Shown: positions 18,588 through 26,575 of the stretch, piece after piece | Layout: every line of letters starts with the position of its first letter | Position numbering within the stretch: position 1 is the first letter of the stretch | Assembly: GCA_963769905.1 (NCBI GenBank) | Contig: CAVYNG010000001.1 | Coordinates: 62,001 to 126,000, forward strand | Direction of reading: 5' to 3' | Origin: Bog-756 sp963769905 | Lineage (GTDB): Bacteria > Actinomycetota > Acidimicrobiia > Acidimicrobiales > RAAP-2 | DNA: 64,000 nt | The notes under the pieces: model-generated | What the model saw: only the letters and a program-made list of their open reading frames with translations | What the model was told of the DNA's origin: nothing | The model's database searches: none | Translations under genes and position numbers: made by a program

Positions 18588-19567
18588 GCACACTCGCCGA
18601 ATCCGCGGGGCGATCCGCCGAATTGGCGGTCTACCGGTCCTCGGTCTGGTCGACACGCGTGGATCTGGTCGTCACCGACCCCGGCGCGCTGATCGCCGCC
18701 ACCTACCTGCTCCACGCAGAGCTCGACAGAGTGGACCGGGTCGCCAGCCGCTTCCGTCCCGACTCCGAGATCGAAGCTCTCCACCGCGCGGCGCGCGCCG
18801 GCCATCCGGTACCGGTGTCCCCCGAACTCCTCGACGCAGTGACCATCGCATTGGGCGCGGCCGCTCTCACCGACGGAGCCGTCGACCCGACCGTCGGGAG
18901 CGCTCTCTGCGCACTCGGTTACGACCGCGACTTCTCGCTGGTCGAGCGCGGGCGCCCGGGCACCCTGCCCGGGCCACAGCCCGTGCCGGGGTGGCGCTCG
19001 GTAGTCGTCGAACCGAAGAGCTCGACCATCACCATGCCGGCGCGCACCGTGCTCGACCTTGGTGCGACTGCGAAGGCGTGGGCGGCCGACCGCGCGGCCG
19101 CCGCCATCGCGGTCCGGCTCGGGTGCGGCGTGCTGGTCTCCCTCGGCGGCGACATCGCGGTCCGAGGCGCGCCCGAAAACGGGTTCGATGTGGGCATCGC
19201 CGACGTCTGCGGCGACCCCGCGGCGCCGGTGGCGGTCGCGATCTTCTCGGGCGGCCTGGCCACCTCGGGGGTCGGCCGGCGTTCCTGGATGCTCGGCGAC
19301 CACCGGGTCCACCACCTGGTCGATCCCGCCAGCGGACTGCCGGTCCACACGGCCTGGCGTACCGTGTCGGTTGCAGCCGCTAATTGTGTGAACGCCAACA
19401 CCGCCTCGACCTGCGCCATGGTGAAAGGCACGGCCGGGGTCGAGTGGCTCGAAGAGCATCGGCTCCCCGCCCGCCTCGTGGCTCACGACGGCTCAGTCGT
19501 CACCGTGGGCGGATGGCCGGTGGATCCACGCGACAGACCATTCGCCCAAGCCGCCCGCGCTGCGTGA
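18584..19567 (+). CDS. apbE: FAD:protein FMN transferase (ApbE)
   Basis: Attaches FMN to Ser/Thr of target proteins using FAD. 327 residues with ApbE signatures: SRFRPDSEIEAL, DGAVDPTVGSAL, VLDLGATAKAWAAD, LVSLGGDIAVRG and HHLVDPASGLP. No signal peptide or lipobox is visible, although many bacterial ApbE proteins are exported; the enzyme may act inside the cell or use another route. It overlaps the SGAT-tail gene by four bases, its likely substrate, and is followed after four bases by the ferric-reductase-like gene. Confidence 0.92.
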   Translation: MSTLAESAGRSAELAVYRSSVWSTRVDLVVTDPGALIAATYLLHAELDRVDRVASRFRPDSEIEALHRAARAGHPVPVSPELLDAVTIALGAAALTDGAVDPTVGSALCALGYDRDFSLVERGRPGTLPGPQPVPGWRSVVVEPKSSTITMPARTVLDLGATAKAWAADRAAAAIAVRLGCGVLVSLGGDIAVRGAPENGFDVGIADVCGDPAAPVAVAIFSGGLATSGVGRRSWMLGDHRVHHLVDPASGLPVHTAWRTVSVAAANCVNANTASTCAMVKGTAGVEWLEEHRLPARLVAHDGSVVTVGGWPVDPRDRPFAQAARAA

Positions 19568-19571
19568 GCCG

Positions 19572-20720
19572 GTGAGCACCGCTGCAGTCGCCGCGCTGGC
19601 GAGCGGATCCAGCCAGAAGGCCCTCTGGTACCTGACTCGCTCGACCGGGATCGTCGCCCTCCTCCTTCTCACCGCAACGGTGGTCCTCGGGGTGATCGCG
19701 TCGGTCAGGTGGACGACCGAACGATGGCCGCGGTTCCTCTCCCAGACCGTCCACCGCGACCTCTCGCTCCTCTGCGTGACCTTCGTCGCGGTCCACGTGC
19801 TCACCACGATCAGCGACGGGTACGTGCCGATCGGTGTCGCCGACGCGTTCCTCCCGTTCCACACCGCTTATCGGCCCCTCTACGTGGGGTTCGGCGCCCT
19901 CGCGTTCGACCTGATGCTCGCCGTGCTCGTGACCAGTGCGCTGCGACGTCGGATCGGCTACGCGACATGGCGGTTCGTGCACTGGCTCTCGTACCTGTGC
20001 TGGCCGATCGCGATGGTGCACGGGCTCGGCAGCGGCTCCGACGCCACCCAACCGGTCGTCGTCCTCGTGGACATCGTCTGCACAGGCGCGGTCGTCGGCG
20101 CGTTGGCGTGGAGGCTCGTCACGGGGCGGACCTTCCCGGTTGGCCGCCGAGCCGCAGCGGCGGTCGGGACGGCCGGTACCGTCCTCGCGATCGGGATCTT
20201 CGCGTCGGTCGGCCCGCTGCGGCCGGGCTGGTCGCGGCGGGCCGGCACCTCGAGCGCGCTGCTCGCGCAGCTGGCCCGCAAGAACGCAGCGGCCGCGACC
20301 GGCGGCACGACGCCGTCGACGACGACGACCACGCCCGGCGGGTCGGCCTCGGGCTCGGTGCCCACCGCACCCTTCACCGTCGGGGTTACCGGCTCGCAGT
20401 CGTCGGCGCTCGGGAGCGGTGGCGAGGAGAAGGTGACGCTCGCGCTCCACCTTCAGGATCCCTCGTCCACGCCTCTGACGGTGGTGCTCACAGGAACGCC
20501 GGTCCAGAGTGGAGGGGTCGCGATGACCTCGGGCTCGGTGAGCTTCGGTCCGTACTCGGGCGAGGTGACCTCGTTGAACGGCGGCACGATCGGAGCCTTC
20601 GTGCGCGCCTCGGTTCCCCTGCAGCTCGTCCTCTCTCTCAACGTAGACCAGAACTCCGGCGCGCTGTCCGGAACGGTGTCCGCGACCGCGTCGAGCACAG
20701 GATCGGATCGGAGCCGCTGA
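19572..20720 (+). CDS. Ferric reductase-like transmembrane protein with exported C-terminal domain
   Basis: 382 residues. Six or so membrane helices in the first 210 residues with histidines H61, H75, H137 and H150 suited to two stacked b haems, as in ferric reductase/YedZ-type domains; no cytoplasmic FAD/NAD module is attached. After the last helix come a Thr/Gly linker and a 120-residue beta-rich domain (about 265-375) with no recognised family. It should carry electrons across the membrane between the cytosolic flavoprotein/ferredoxin downstream and the SGAT-tail protein. GTG start; overlaps the next gene by one base. Confidence 0.75.
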   Translation: MSTAAVAALASGSSQKALWYLTRSTGIVALLLLTATVVLGVIASVRWTTERWPRFLSQTVHRDLSLLCVTFVAVHVLTTISDGYVPIGVADAFLPFHTAYRPLYVGFGALAFDLMLAVLVTSALRRRIGYATWRFVHWLSYLCWPIAMVHGLGSGSDATQPVVVLVDIVCTGAVVGALAWRLVTGRTFPVGRRAAAAVGTAGTVLAIGIFASVGPLRPGWSRRAGTSSALLAQLARKNAAAATGGTTPSTTTTTPGGSASGSVPTAPFTVGVTGSQSSALGSGGEEKVTLALHLQDPSSTPLTVVLTGTPVQSGGVAMTSGSVSFGPYSGEVTSLNGGTIGAFVRASVPLQLVLSLNVDQNSGALSGTVSATASSTGSDRSR

Positions 20721-22048
20721 TGCCTCCCCCTGTCTCGGGCACTGTCCGACGCGATCGCTCACGAACGCCGACTGCGCCCGGTCCGACCGGAGTGGACCGG
20801 CTCCTCTCAGGGGTGGGGATGGACGACCAGCCAGGCGCTCTTGCCACCCACCTCGACCGTTGGGGACCGCTTCCCTCGTGGAAAGGACCGAGCTTCATCG
20901 ACGAACTCGATCGCAGCGGTCTACGCGGGCATGGGGGCGCGTGGTTTCCGGTCGCGACCAAGTGGAGATCCATCCACCGCAGCCTGCTTCGCGGACCAGT
21001 GATCGTCGCAAACGGCGCCGAGAGCGAACCGGCGAGCGGCAAAGACCGGATCCTCATCGAGCGAGTCCCCCACCTCGTGATCGACGGCGCGGTGGTCGCC
21101 GCACGAAGCCTCGGCGCCTCACAGGTCTACGTGCACGTCCCGTCGGCAACGGTGCCGTCGGTGCGCCGGGCGCTCGACGAGCGCCGGCGGCTCGGTGGCG
21201 ACTCGTGCACGTTCGAGATCGTCGCGGCACCCGACCGCTTCCTCGCGGGACAGGAGACCGCGGTGGTGAACACGATCATCGGTCGGCATCGGGCCATACC
21301 GAGCTTCGCCGGGGTGCGTACCATCCGCGAGCAGGGCGTCGGCGGGCGACCCACCCTCGTGCAGAACGTCGAATCGCTCGCGCACGTCGCCCTGATCGCA
21401 CGATACGGCGCCGAATGGTTCCGGACCGTCGGGACACCCGAGTGTCCGGGCACCGCGCTCCTCACGGTGACCGGTCGTTGGGACGAGCCCCGGGTCATCG
21501 AGGTTCCGCTCGGTGTGCCGCTCGCATCGGCGCTCCGCCTCGGCCCCGACGAGGCGCGCGGGGTCCAGGGGGTGCTCCTCGGCGGCTACGGCGGTGGATG
21601 GCTCACCACTGCCGAGGCCATGGCCATGTCGCTGTCCGAGGAGGCCGCTCGAAAGTGCGGTACGTCCATCGGGGCCGGCGTCGTGGCCCTGCTTCCTGCC
21701 GGGATCTGTCCGCTCGCCGAGGTGAGCCGGGTGGTCGGCTACCTCGAGGGTGAGGGTGCCGGCCAGTGCGGGCCATGTGTCAACGGCCTTGCCGCGCTGG
21801 CGCGGGCGGTCGAACGGCTTGCCTTTGCGCCGTCTGCGCTCCGAGGCGGCATCAAGGACATCCCTGTTCTCTGCGGTCTGGTCGAGGGACGCGGCGCGTG
21901 CCGACACCCCGACGGTGTCGCACGCTTCGTACGCAGCACCCTCCGCGTGTTCGGCGAGCACGCCTCCCTCCACCTCCAGCGCGGGCCGTGCAGTTCCCGT
22001 AGCGAACCATTCCTCCCGCTCCCAAAGACGGCCGCCCGGCGGCGATGA
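20720..22048 (+). CDS. NuoF-like NADH-binding flavoprotein
   Basis: 442 residues resembling the 51-kDa subunit of complex I. The nucleotide/FMN region is conserved: GHGGAWFPVATKW (NuoF GRGGAGFPTG-x-KW) and NGAESEPASGKDRILIERVPH. The SLBB part includes PTLVQNVESLAHV. The Fe-S end reads GQCGPCVNGL...CGLVEGRGACRHPDG: the first cysteine of the usual C-x2-C-x2-C set is Ala by my alignment, so the cluster may be altered. No nuoE/nuoG neighbours, so not complex I. Probable entry point for NAD(P)H electrons into this module. Confidence 0.82.
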   Translation: MPPPVSGTVRRDRSRTPTAPGPTGVDRLLSGVGMDDQPGALATHLDRWGPLPSWKGPSFIDELDRSGLRGHGGAWFPVATKWRSIHRSLLRGPVIVANGAESEPASGKDRILIERVPHLVIDGAVVAARSLGASQVYVHVPSATVPSVRRALDERRRLGGDSCTFEIVAAPDRFLAGQETAVVNTIIGRHRAIPSFAGVRTIREQGVGGRPTLVQNVESLAHVALIARYGAEWFRTVGTPECPGTALLTVTGRWDEPRVIEVPLGVPLASALRLGPDEARGVQGVLLGGYGGGWLTTAEAMAMSLSEEAARKCGTSIGAGVVALLPAGICPLAEVSRVVGYLEGEGAGQCGPCVNGLAALARAVERLAFAPSALRGGIKDIPVLCGLVEGRGACRHPDGVARFVRSTLRVFGEHASLHLQRGPCSSRSEPFLPLPKTAARRR

Positions 22049-22254
22049 AACGGCTCTCCCTGGTGGTCGACCCGATCGCCTGCGACGGTCACGGCGTCTG
22101 CGCCGAGGTGTTCCCCGAGGGCGTCCACCTCGACCCGTGGGGGTTCCCGATCATCACTCCGGGCGAGATCCCCGCCGATCTCCTCGAACACGCCGAGCGG
22201 GCGATCTCCCGCTGCCCCCGCCTCGCACTCACCCTGGTCGAGCGGCCTGCCTGA
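22045..22254 (+). CDS. Single-cluster ferredoxin (CDGHGVC type)
   Basis: 69 residues. Cysteines in CDGHGVC and in SRCPRLAL, with His where a fourth ligand would be, match the small [3Fe-4S] or [4Fe-4S] ferredoxins found near actinobacterial P450s. It overlaps the flavoprotein gene by four bases, so it most likely passes electrons from that protein to the membrane component. Confidence 0.87.
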   Translation: MKRLSLVVDPIACDGHGVCAEVFPEGVHLDPWGFPIITPGEIPADLLEHAERAISRCPRLALTLVERPA

Positions 22255-22323
22255 ACACGGCTGGGGCGGGCACCGCGACGCCGTGGCACATCGAGGCTGC
22301 AGGCCCTCGCGCACTACGGTGAC

Positions 22324-22509
22324 GTGCCGATGGGGACGTTGCTCCGCTGGGTGCGCCGGCTCGTACTGATGGCGGCGGTCGCCGCAGTGGTGGAGCGGAT
22401 CGTCCGACGGGTCGCCCGCTCGAATGCCCCCGGGGGGGGTGCGGCGCTACCACCCATCGTCGGCGACACCTGGCCTCCGGTCCCGACCAATCCGGACCGC
22501 GGGGACTGA
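22324..22509 (+). CDS. Small membrane protein, unknown function
   Basis: 61 residues: a basic amphipathic start (LLRWVRRLVLMAAVAAVVERIVRRVARS) that could form one membrane helix, then a Pro/Gly-rich tail. A TACGGT box at 22315-22320 lies three bases before the GTG and nine before an in-frame ATG (22330), the more likely leaderless start. No family recognised. Confidence 0.45.
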   Translation: MPMGTLLRWVRRLVLMAAVAAVVERIVRRVARSNAPGGGAALPPIVGDTWPPVPTNPDRGD

Positions 22510-22516
22510 CTCGGGC

Positions 22517-23332
22517 ATGCCCGGCGCCGTCGCCGACGGCGGGAGCGCTGCCGCAGGTGCGGGGTCCGGCGCCGGTGCGGGCTCGTCCGATGGCCTGCGC
22601 TACGACCGCATCGGCGTCGGCTACTCGGTCGGGCGGCGCACCGATCCGACCTGGGCTGCCGCGATCGCGGCGGCGCTCGGTGACGCGTCACCCGTGCTCA
22701 ACGTCGGAGCAGGTGCCGGCTCCTACGAACCGACCGACCGTCCCGTCGTGGCGCTCGAGCCCTCCGAGTTGATGATCGCCCAGCGCTCGCCCGTCGCCGC
22801 GCCGGTGATCCGAGGTATGGCCGAGCACCTTCCCTTCGCCGACCGGTCCGCCGGGGCGGTCCTCGCGGTCCTGACCAACCACCACTGGTCCGACGAGATC
22901 GCCGGGTTCGCCGAGTTGCGCCGCGTCGCACCGCTTCGCCTCGTCCTCACCTTCGACCCGGTCGTGCACATGGATCAGTGGATCCTCCGCAACTACGTGC
23001 CCGAGATCGCCGCGTTCGAATCCGGGCGCCCTGGCTTCGACGAGATCGTCGGACTCCTTGCCGCCGACGTCACTGTGCTGCCGCTGACCCGCTCCTTCGA
23101 GGACGGAGTGCTCGGCGCGTACTGGTGTCGCCCGTACGCCTACCTCGATCCCGCGGTGCGCGCTCACATGTCGGGCTTCGCCCGCCTCGAACCCGAGGTC
23201 GTAGAGCGCGCGATGGGCCGGCTACGGGCCGATCTCGAAAGCGGTGCGTGGGAGGCTCGGCACGGCTCGCTCGCCGACCTCGACTCGTTCGACGGGGGGT
23301 TCCGCCTGCTCGTCTCGAGGGAGGACTCGTAG
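22517..23332 (+). CDS. SAM-dependent methyltransferase, class I
   Basis: 271 residues. A Gly/Ala/Ser-rich start precedes a Rossmann methyltransferase domain with motif I VLNVGAGAGSYE, an acidic residue after strand 2 (VVALEPSELM), and AVLAVLTNHHWSD in place of the usual motif IV-V. It resembles Methyltransf_11 proteins acting on small molecules; the substrate is unknown. I use the ATG at 22517, seven bases after the previous gene's stop. Confidence 0.78.
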   Translation: MPGAVADGGSAAAGAGSGAGAGSSDGLRYDRIGVGYSVGRRTDPTWAAAIAAALGDASPVLNVGAGAGSYEPTDRPVVALEPSELMIAQRSPVAAPVIRGMAEHLPFADRSAGAVLAVLTNHHWSDEIAGFAELRRVAPLRLVLTFDPVVHMDQWILRNYVPEIAAFESGRPGFDEIVGLLAADVTVLPLTRSFEDGVLGAYWCRPYAYLDPAVRAHMSGFARLEPEVVERAMGRLRADLESGAWEARHGSLADLDSFDGGFRLLVSREDS

Positions 23333-23342
23333 AGGCCGAGGA

Positions 23343-23699
23343 TCAGTCGGTCTCGAGCGACCAAGTCGAGACGTGCTCGCAGCGCCCCACCTGGATCGAG
23401 TACTCGAGGTAGAGCTCGTCGCGGCCGCGCTCCTGCGCTCGCACGTGGCGGGGGTCGTCGCGCCAGGTGCGGTGCGCCTCGGAGGTGGCAAATGTCACCA
23501 CCGTCACATGTTCCCCGTCCTCGGAGTCGAACGTCTTGAAGTCGACGAAACCGGGGACCTCTCTGGCAGCCCTGGCCATCTCCTCCGCGAGCGCCGTGTA
23601 GGCGGCCTCGGAGCCCGGCCGGCGGCGCGAGCGGAAGATCGTGATCACCTGATCCGCGCGGAGACGCCCGCCGCCGGCTTCCTCGCCGGCACCGCTCAT
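23343..23699 (-). CDS. Antibiotic biosynthesis monooxygenase (ABM) domain protein
   Basis: 118 residues with an ABM/dimeric alpha-beta barrel domain: VITIFRSRRRPGSEAAYTALAEEM...VPGFVDFKTFDSEDGEHVTVVTFATSEAHRTWRDD. (positions about 18-88). Such proteins are small cofactor-free oxygenases or unknown-function barrels. The ATG overlaps the serA stop by four bases, so it is cotranscribed with serine synthesis. Confidence 0.75.
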   Translation of the reverse strand: MSGAGEEAGGGRLRADQVITIFRSRRRPGSEAAYTALAEEMARAAREVPGFVDFKTFDSEDGEHVTVVTFATSEAHRTWRDDPRHVRAQERGRDELYLEYSIQVGRCEHVSTWSLETD

Positions 23700-25270
23700 G
23701 CGTCGGCGAGCTCGATGGTGTGCACGTCGCTGATCCCGGGCGCGTCGCGGAGGCGCGCCAGCGCGTCGGCGGGGACCGTCTTGTCGGTCGAGAGGACCAT
23801 CAGCGCGGTGTGACCCGTGGCCGACGGCCCGACTGCCATCGAGGAGATCGAGACGTCCGCTTCACCGAGGACGGTCCCGACCACACCGATCATCCCCGGT
23901 CGGTCGTCATTGCGCACGACCACCATCTGTGGTGCGGGCGGCACCTCGACGGTGTGATCGTCCATCATCACCAGATGCGGCTCGCCGCGGCTGCCGGTCA
24001 AGGTGCCGCCGACTGCGTGGCCTCCGCCGCGCACCGTGATCAGATTGACATAGTCGTGGGCGGTCACCGTCGAGGTCTCGCGAACCTCGAGCCCCCGCTC
24101 TGCGGCGAGCTGGGGTGCGTTCACATAGGAGACCGGCTCCTCGGTCGCGGTCGCGAAGACCCCCTTCAAGACCGAGAGTCCGAGGATGTCGGTGCCGGAA
24201 CCGGCGAGACCGCCCTGGTACTCGATCTCCAAGGTGTCGGGAAGCCCGTCGTTGAGACACGAGAGGATCCGCCCGAGCTGCTCGGCGAGTCCCATGAACG
24301 GCCGGACCGTCTCGGAGACGTCGGTCGCCGCGACGTTCACCGCGAACGGCACGAAGTCGCCGGCGAGGGCGAGGATCACTTGTTCGGCGATGGTGACGCC
24401 GGCCTTGTCCTGGGCCTCGGTGGTCGAGGCGCCGAGGTGGGGCGCGACCACGACGGAGGGGAGGTCGAAGAGGGGCGACTCGGTCGTCGGCTCCTTGGCG
24501 AAGACGTCGAGCCCGGCACCTTGCACCTTCCCCGAACGGATCGTCTCTGCCAACGCGTCCTCGTCGACGATGCCGCCGCGGGCCGTGTTGACGATCCGGA
24601 GACCCGGCTTGGCCTTCGCGAGGAGGTCCTTCCCGATCAGCCCCATCGTCTCGGCGTTCTTCGGGAGGTGGACCGTCACGAAGTCCGACTCGGCCATCAA
24701 CTCCTCGAGCCCCATCAGCTCGACGCCCATGTGGCGAGCGCGCTCGACCGACACGAACGGGTCGTACGCGACGAGACGCATGCCGAAGGCGAGCGCCCGC
24801 TGCGCGACGAGCGCTCCCACCCGGCCGAGCCCGACGATGCCGAGGGTCTTGCCGTGGAGCTCGACCCCCTCCCACTTCGACCGCTCCCACTTGCCCCCGA
24901 CCAATGCGGCATGGGCCTGGGGGATGTTGCGTGCCTGTGCGAGCAGGAGCGCCATGGCCTGCTCGGCAGCGGAGAGGATGTTCGACTGCGGTGCGTTCGC
25001 GACCATGATGCCTCGCTCGGTCGCCGCTGCCACGTCCACGTTGTCGAGGCCGATGCCGGCGCGTCCGACCACCACCAGATCGGTGCCTGCCGCCAAGACC
25101 TGCGCGGTCACCGTGGTGGCCGACCGGACGATCAGCGCGTTGGCGCCGACGACCGCTTCGATCAGCTCTTCCGGAGAGAGACCGAGCCGCACGTCGACCT
25201 CGTGACCGGCGTCAGCCAGACGCTCGAGTCCGGCAGGCGCCAATTGTTCGGTCACGAGCACCCTAGCCAT
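23696..25270 (-). CDS. serA: D-3-phosphoglycerate dehydrogenase
   Basis: First step of serine synthesis, 3-phosphoglycerate to 3-phosphohydroxypyruvate with NAD. 524 residues, the long actinobacterial form. NAD site GIVGLGRVGALVAQ; catalytic-region NTARGGIVDEDAL and the His in VVAPHLGASTTEAQ; then an intervening regulatory domain and a C-terminal ACT domain (VRNDDRPGMIGVVGTVL) that in relatives senses serine. ATG at 25270 with AAGGA upstream. 63 bases after the aminotransferase gene. Confidence 0.96.
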   Translation of the reverse strand: MARVLVTEQLAPAGLERLADAGHEVDVRLGLSPEELIEAVVGANALIVRSATTVTAQVLAAGTDLVVVGRAGIGLDNVDVAAATERGIMVANAPQSNILSAAEQAMALLLAQARNIPQAHAALVGGKWERSKWEGVELHGKTLGIVGLGRVGALVAQRALAFGMRLVAYDPFVSVERARHMGVELMGLEELMAESDFVTVHLPKNAETMGLIGKDLLAKAKPGLRIVNTARGGIVDEDALAETIRSGKVQGAGLDVFAKEPTTESPLFDLPSVVVAPHLGASTTEAQDKAGVTIAEQVILALAGDFVPFAVNVAATDVSETVRPFMGLAEQLGRILSCLNDGLPDTLEIEYQGGLAGSGTDILGLSVLKGVFATATEEPVSYVNAPQLAAERGLEVRETSTVTAHDYVNLITVRGGGHAVGGTLTGSRGEPHLVMMDDHTVEVPPAPQMVVVRNDDRPGMIGVVGTVLGEADVSISSMAVGPSATGHTALMVLSTDKTVPADALARLRDAPGISDVHTIELADA

Positions 25271-25333
25271 GGTGTTCCTTTCTGTACCGGGGACCTGGCC
25301 CGTAGTCACGGGGCCGAACTCACGCAGCCGGAC

Positions 25334-26557
25334 TCACGCAGCGTCGCGAAACAGCTTGGCGAGCCGAGAGATGCCCTCGACGAGATCGTCGTCGGCGAGG
25401 GCGTAGGACATTCGGAAGTACCCAGGCGCGCCGAAGGCTTCTCCGGGGACCACCGCGACTTTGGCGTCCTCGATGGCCACTTCGGCCAACTCGCTACTCG
25501 ACGCGGGCCGAGTGCCCCGGATGTCGCGGCCGACGAGACCGCCGACCCAGGGGAACGCGTAGAACGCACCCTCGGGCAGCGCGCAGGTCACGCCGTCGAT
25601 CTCGTTGAGCATGGCGTGCATGATGAGCCGTCGCCGATCGAAGGCCTCGCGCATCTCGGCGACCGCCGAAAGGTCGCCGGTCACCGCCGCCAGCGCGGCT
25701 CGTTGGCTCACGTTCGCGACGTTGGAAGTCGTGTGGGACTGCAGGTTCGTCGCAGCCACGACGACGTCCGGTGACCCGATCAGCCAGCCGACCCGCCAGC
25801 CGGTCATCGCGTAGGTCTTCGCCACCCCGTTGATCACCACGCACCGGTCACCGAGCTCAGGAACGACCACGGGCATGGAGTGGTGCTCGGCGCCGCCGTA
25901 GACAAGATGCTCGTAGATCTCGTCGGTGATCACCCAGAGGCCGCGAGCGGCCGCCCACTGGCCGATCTCCTCGATCTCAACACGCGGGTACACCGCGCCC
26001 GTCGGGTTGGAGGGCGAAACGAAGAGCAGCACCTTGGTGCGTTCGGTGCAGGCGGCCTCGAGCTGCTCGACCGATGCACGGAACCCGCTCTCGACGCCTG
26101 TCTCGACGACCACCGGCACGCCGCCGGCCAGGGCGATCGACTCGGGATAGGTCGTCCAGTACGGAGCCAGGACGAGGACCTCGTCGCCGGGGTCGCAGAG
26201 CACGGCGAACGCGTTGGCGACGGCTTGTTTGCCGCCATTGGTGACCAACACCTGCGAGGCTGCGATCTCGAGGCCCGAGTCGCGCAGGGTCTTGGCGGCA
26301 AGTGCCTCGCGCAGCTCGGGGAGGCCGGCGGTCGGCGTGTAGCGGTGGTTGCGCGGGTCGCGGCACGCCACCTCTGCGGCGGCCACGATGTGCTCGGGCG
26401 TCGGGAAGTCGGGCTCGCCGGCTCCGAAGCCGATGACGTTCTCTCCCTTTGCTTTGAGTGCCTTTGCCTTCGCGTCGACCGCGAGCGTCGCGGACGGCGC
26501 GACGGCCGCGGCACGCGCCGAGATGCGGGGGTGACCGATTTCGGTTGAGGACGCCAC
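25334..26557 (-). CDS. Class I/II PLP aminotransferase (aspartate aminotransferase-like)
   Basis: 407 residues, fold type I aminotransferase of the Asp/aromatic/prephenate subgroup. Motifs: GFGAGEPDFPTPEHI, TNGGKQAVANAF, SPSNPTGAVYP, and the PLP lysine in INGVAKTYAMTGWRVGW. Operon position before serA suggests a role in amino-acid synthesis, with aspartate or glutamate as amino donor. The GTG start at 26557 is leaderless, six bases from an AATCAT box shared with serC. Confidence 0.9.
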   Translation of the reverse strand: MASSTEIGHPRISARAAAVAPSATLAVDAKAKALKAKGENVIGFGAGEPDFPTPEHIVAAAEVACRDPRNHRYTPTAGLPELREALAAKTLRDSGLEIAASQVLVTNGGKQAVANAFAVLCDPGDEVLVLAPYWTTYPESIALAGGVPVVVETGVESGFRASVEQLEAACTERTKVLLFVSPSNPTGAVYPRVEIEEIGQWAAARGLWVITDEIYEHLVYGGAEHHSMPVVVPELGDRCVVINGVAKTYAMTGWRVGWLIGSPDVVVAATNLQSHTTSNVANVSQRAALAAVTGDLSAVAEMREAFDRRRLIMHAMLNEIDGVTCALPEGAFYAFPWVGGLVGRDIRGTRPASSSELAEVAIEDAKVAVVPGEAFGAPGYFRMSYALADDDLVEGISRLAKLFRDAA

Positions 26558-26562
26558 GGTGC

Positions 26563-26569
26563 CATGATT
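26563..26569. promoter_or_regulatory. Shared bidirectional -10 element of the aminotransferase and serC genes
   Basis: CATGATT on plus, AATCATG on minus. Read on minus, AATCAT ends six bases before the aminotransferase GTG (26557). Read on plus, CATGAT ends seven bases before the serC GTG (26576). Only 18 bases separate the two start codons, so both promoters must overlap here and their -35 regions must lie within the opposite gene. Confidence 0.5.
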
Positions 26570-26575
26570 CCATAT

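Noticed and set aside
20720..22254. Complex I fragment
   Set aside because: Only a NuoF-like protein and a small ferredoxin are present, with no other nuo genes, and the Fe-S motif is altered.
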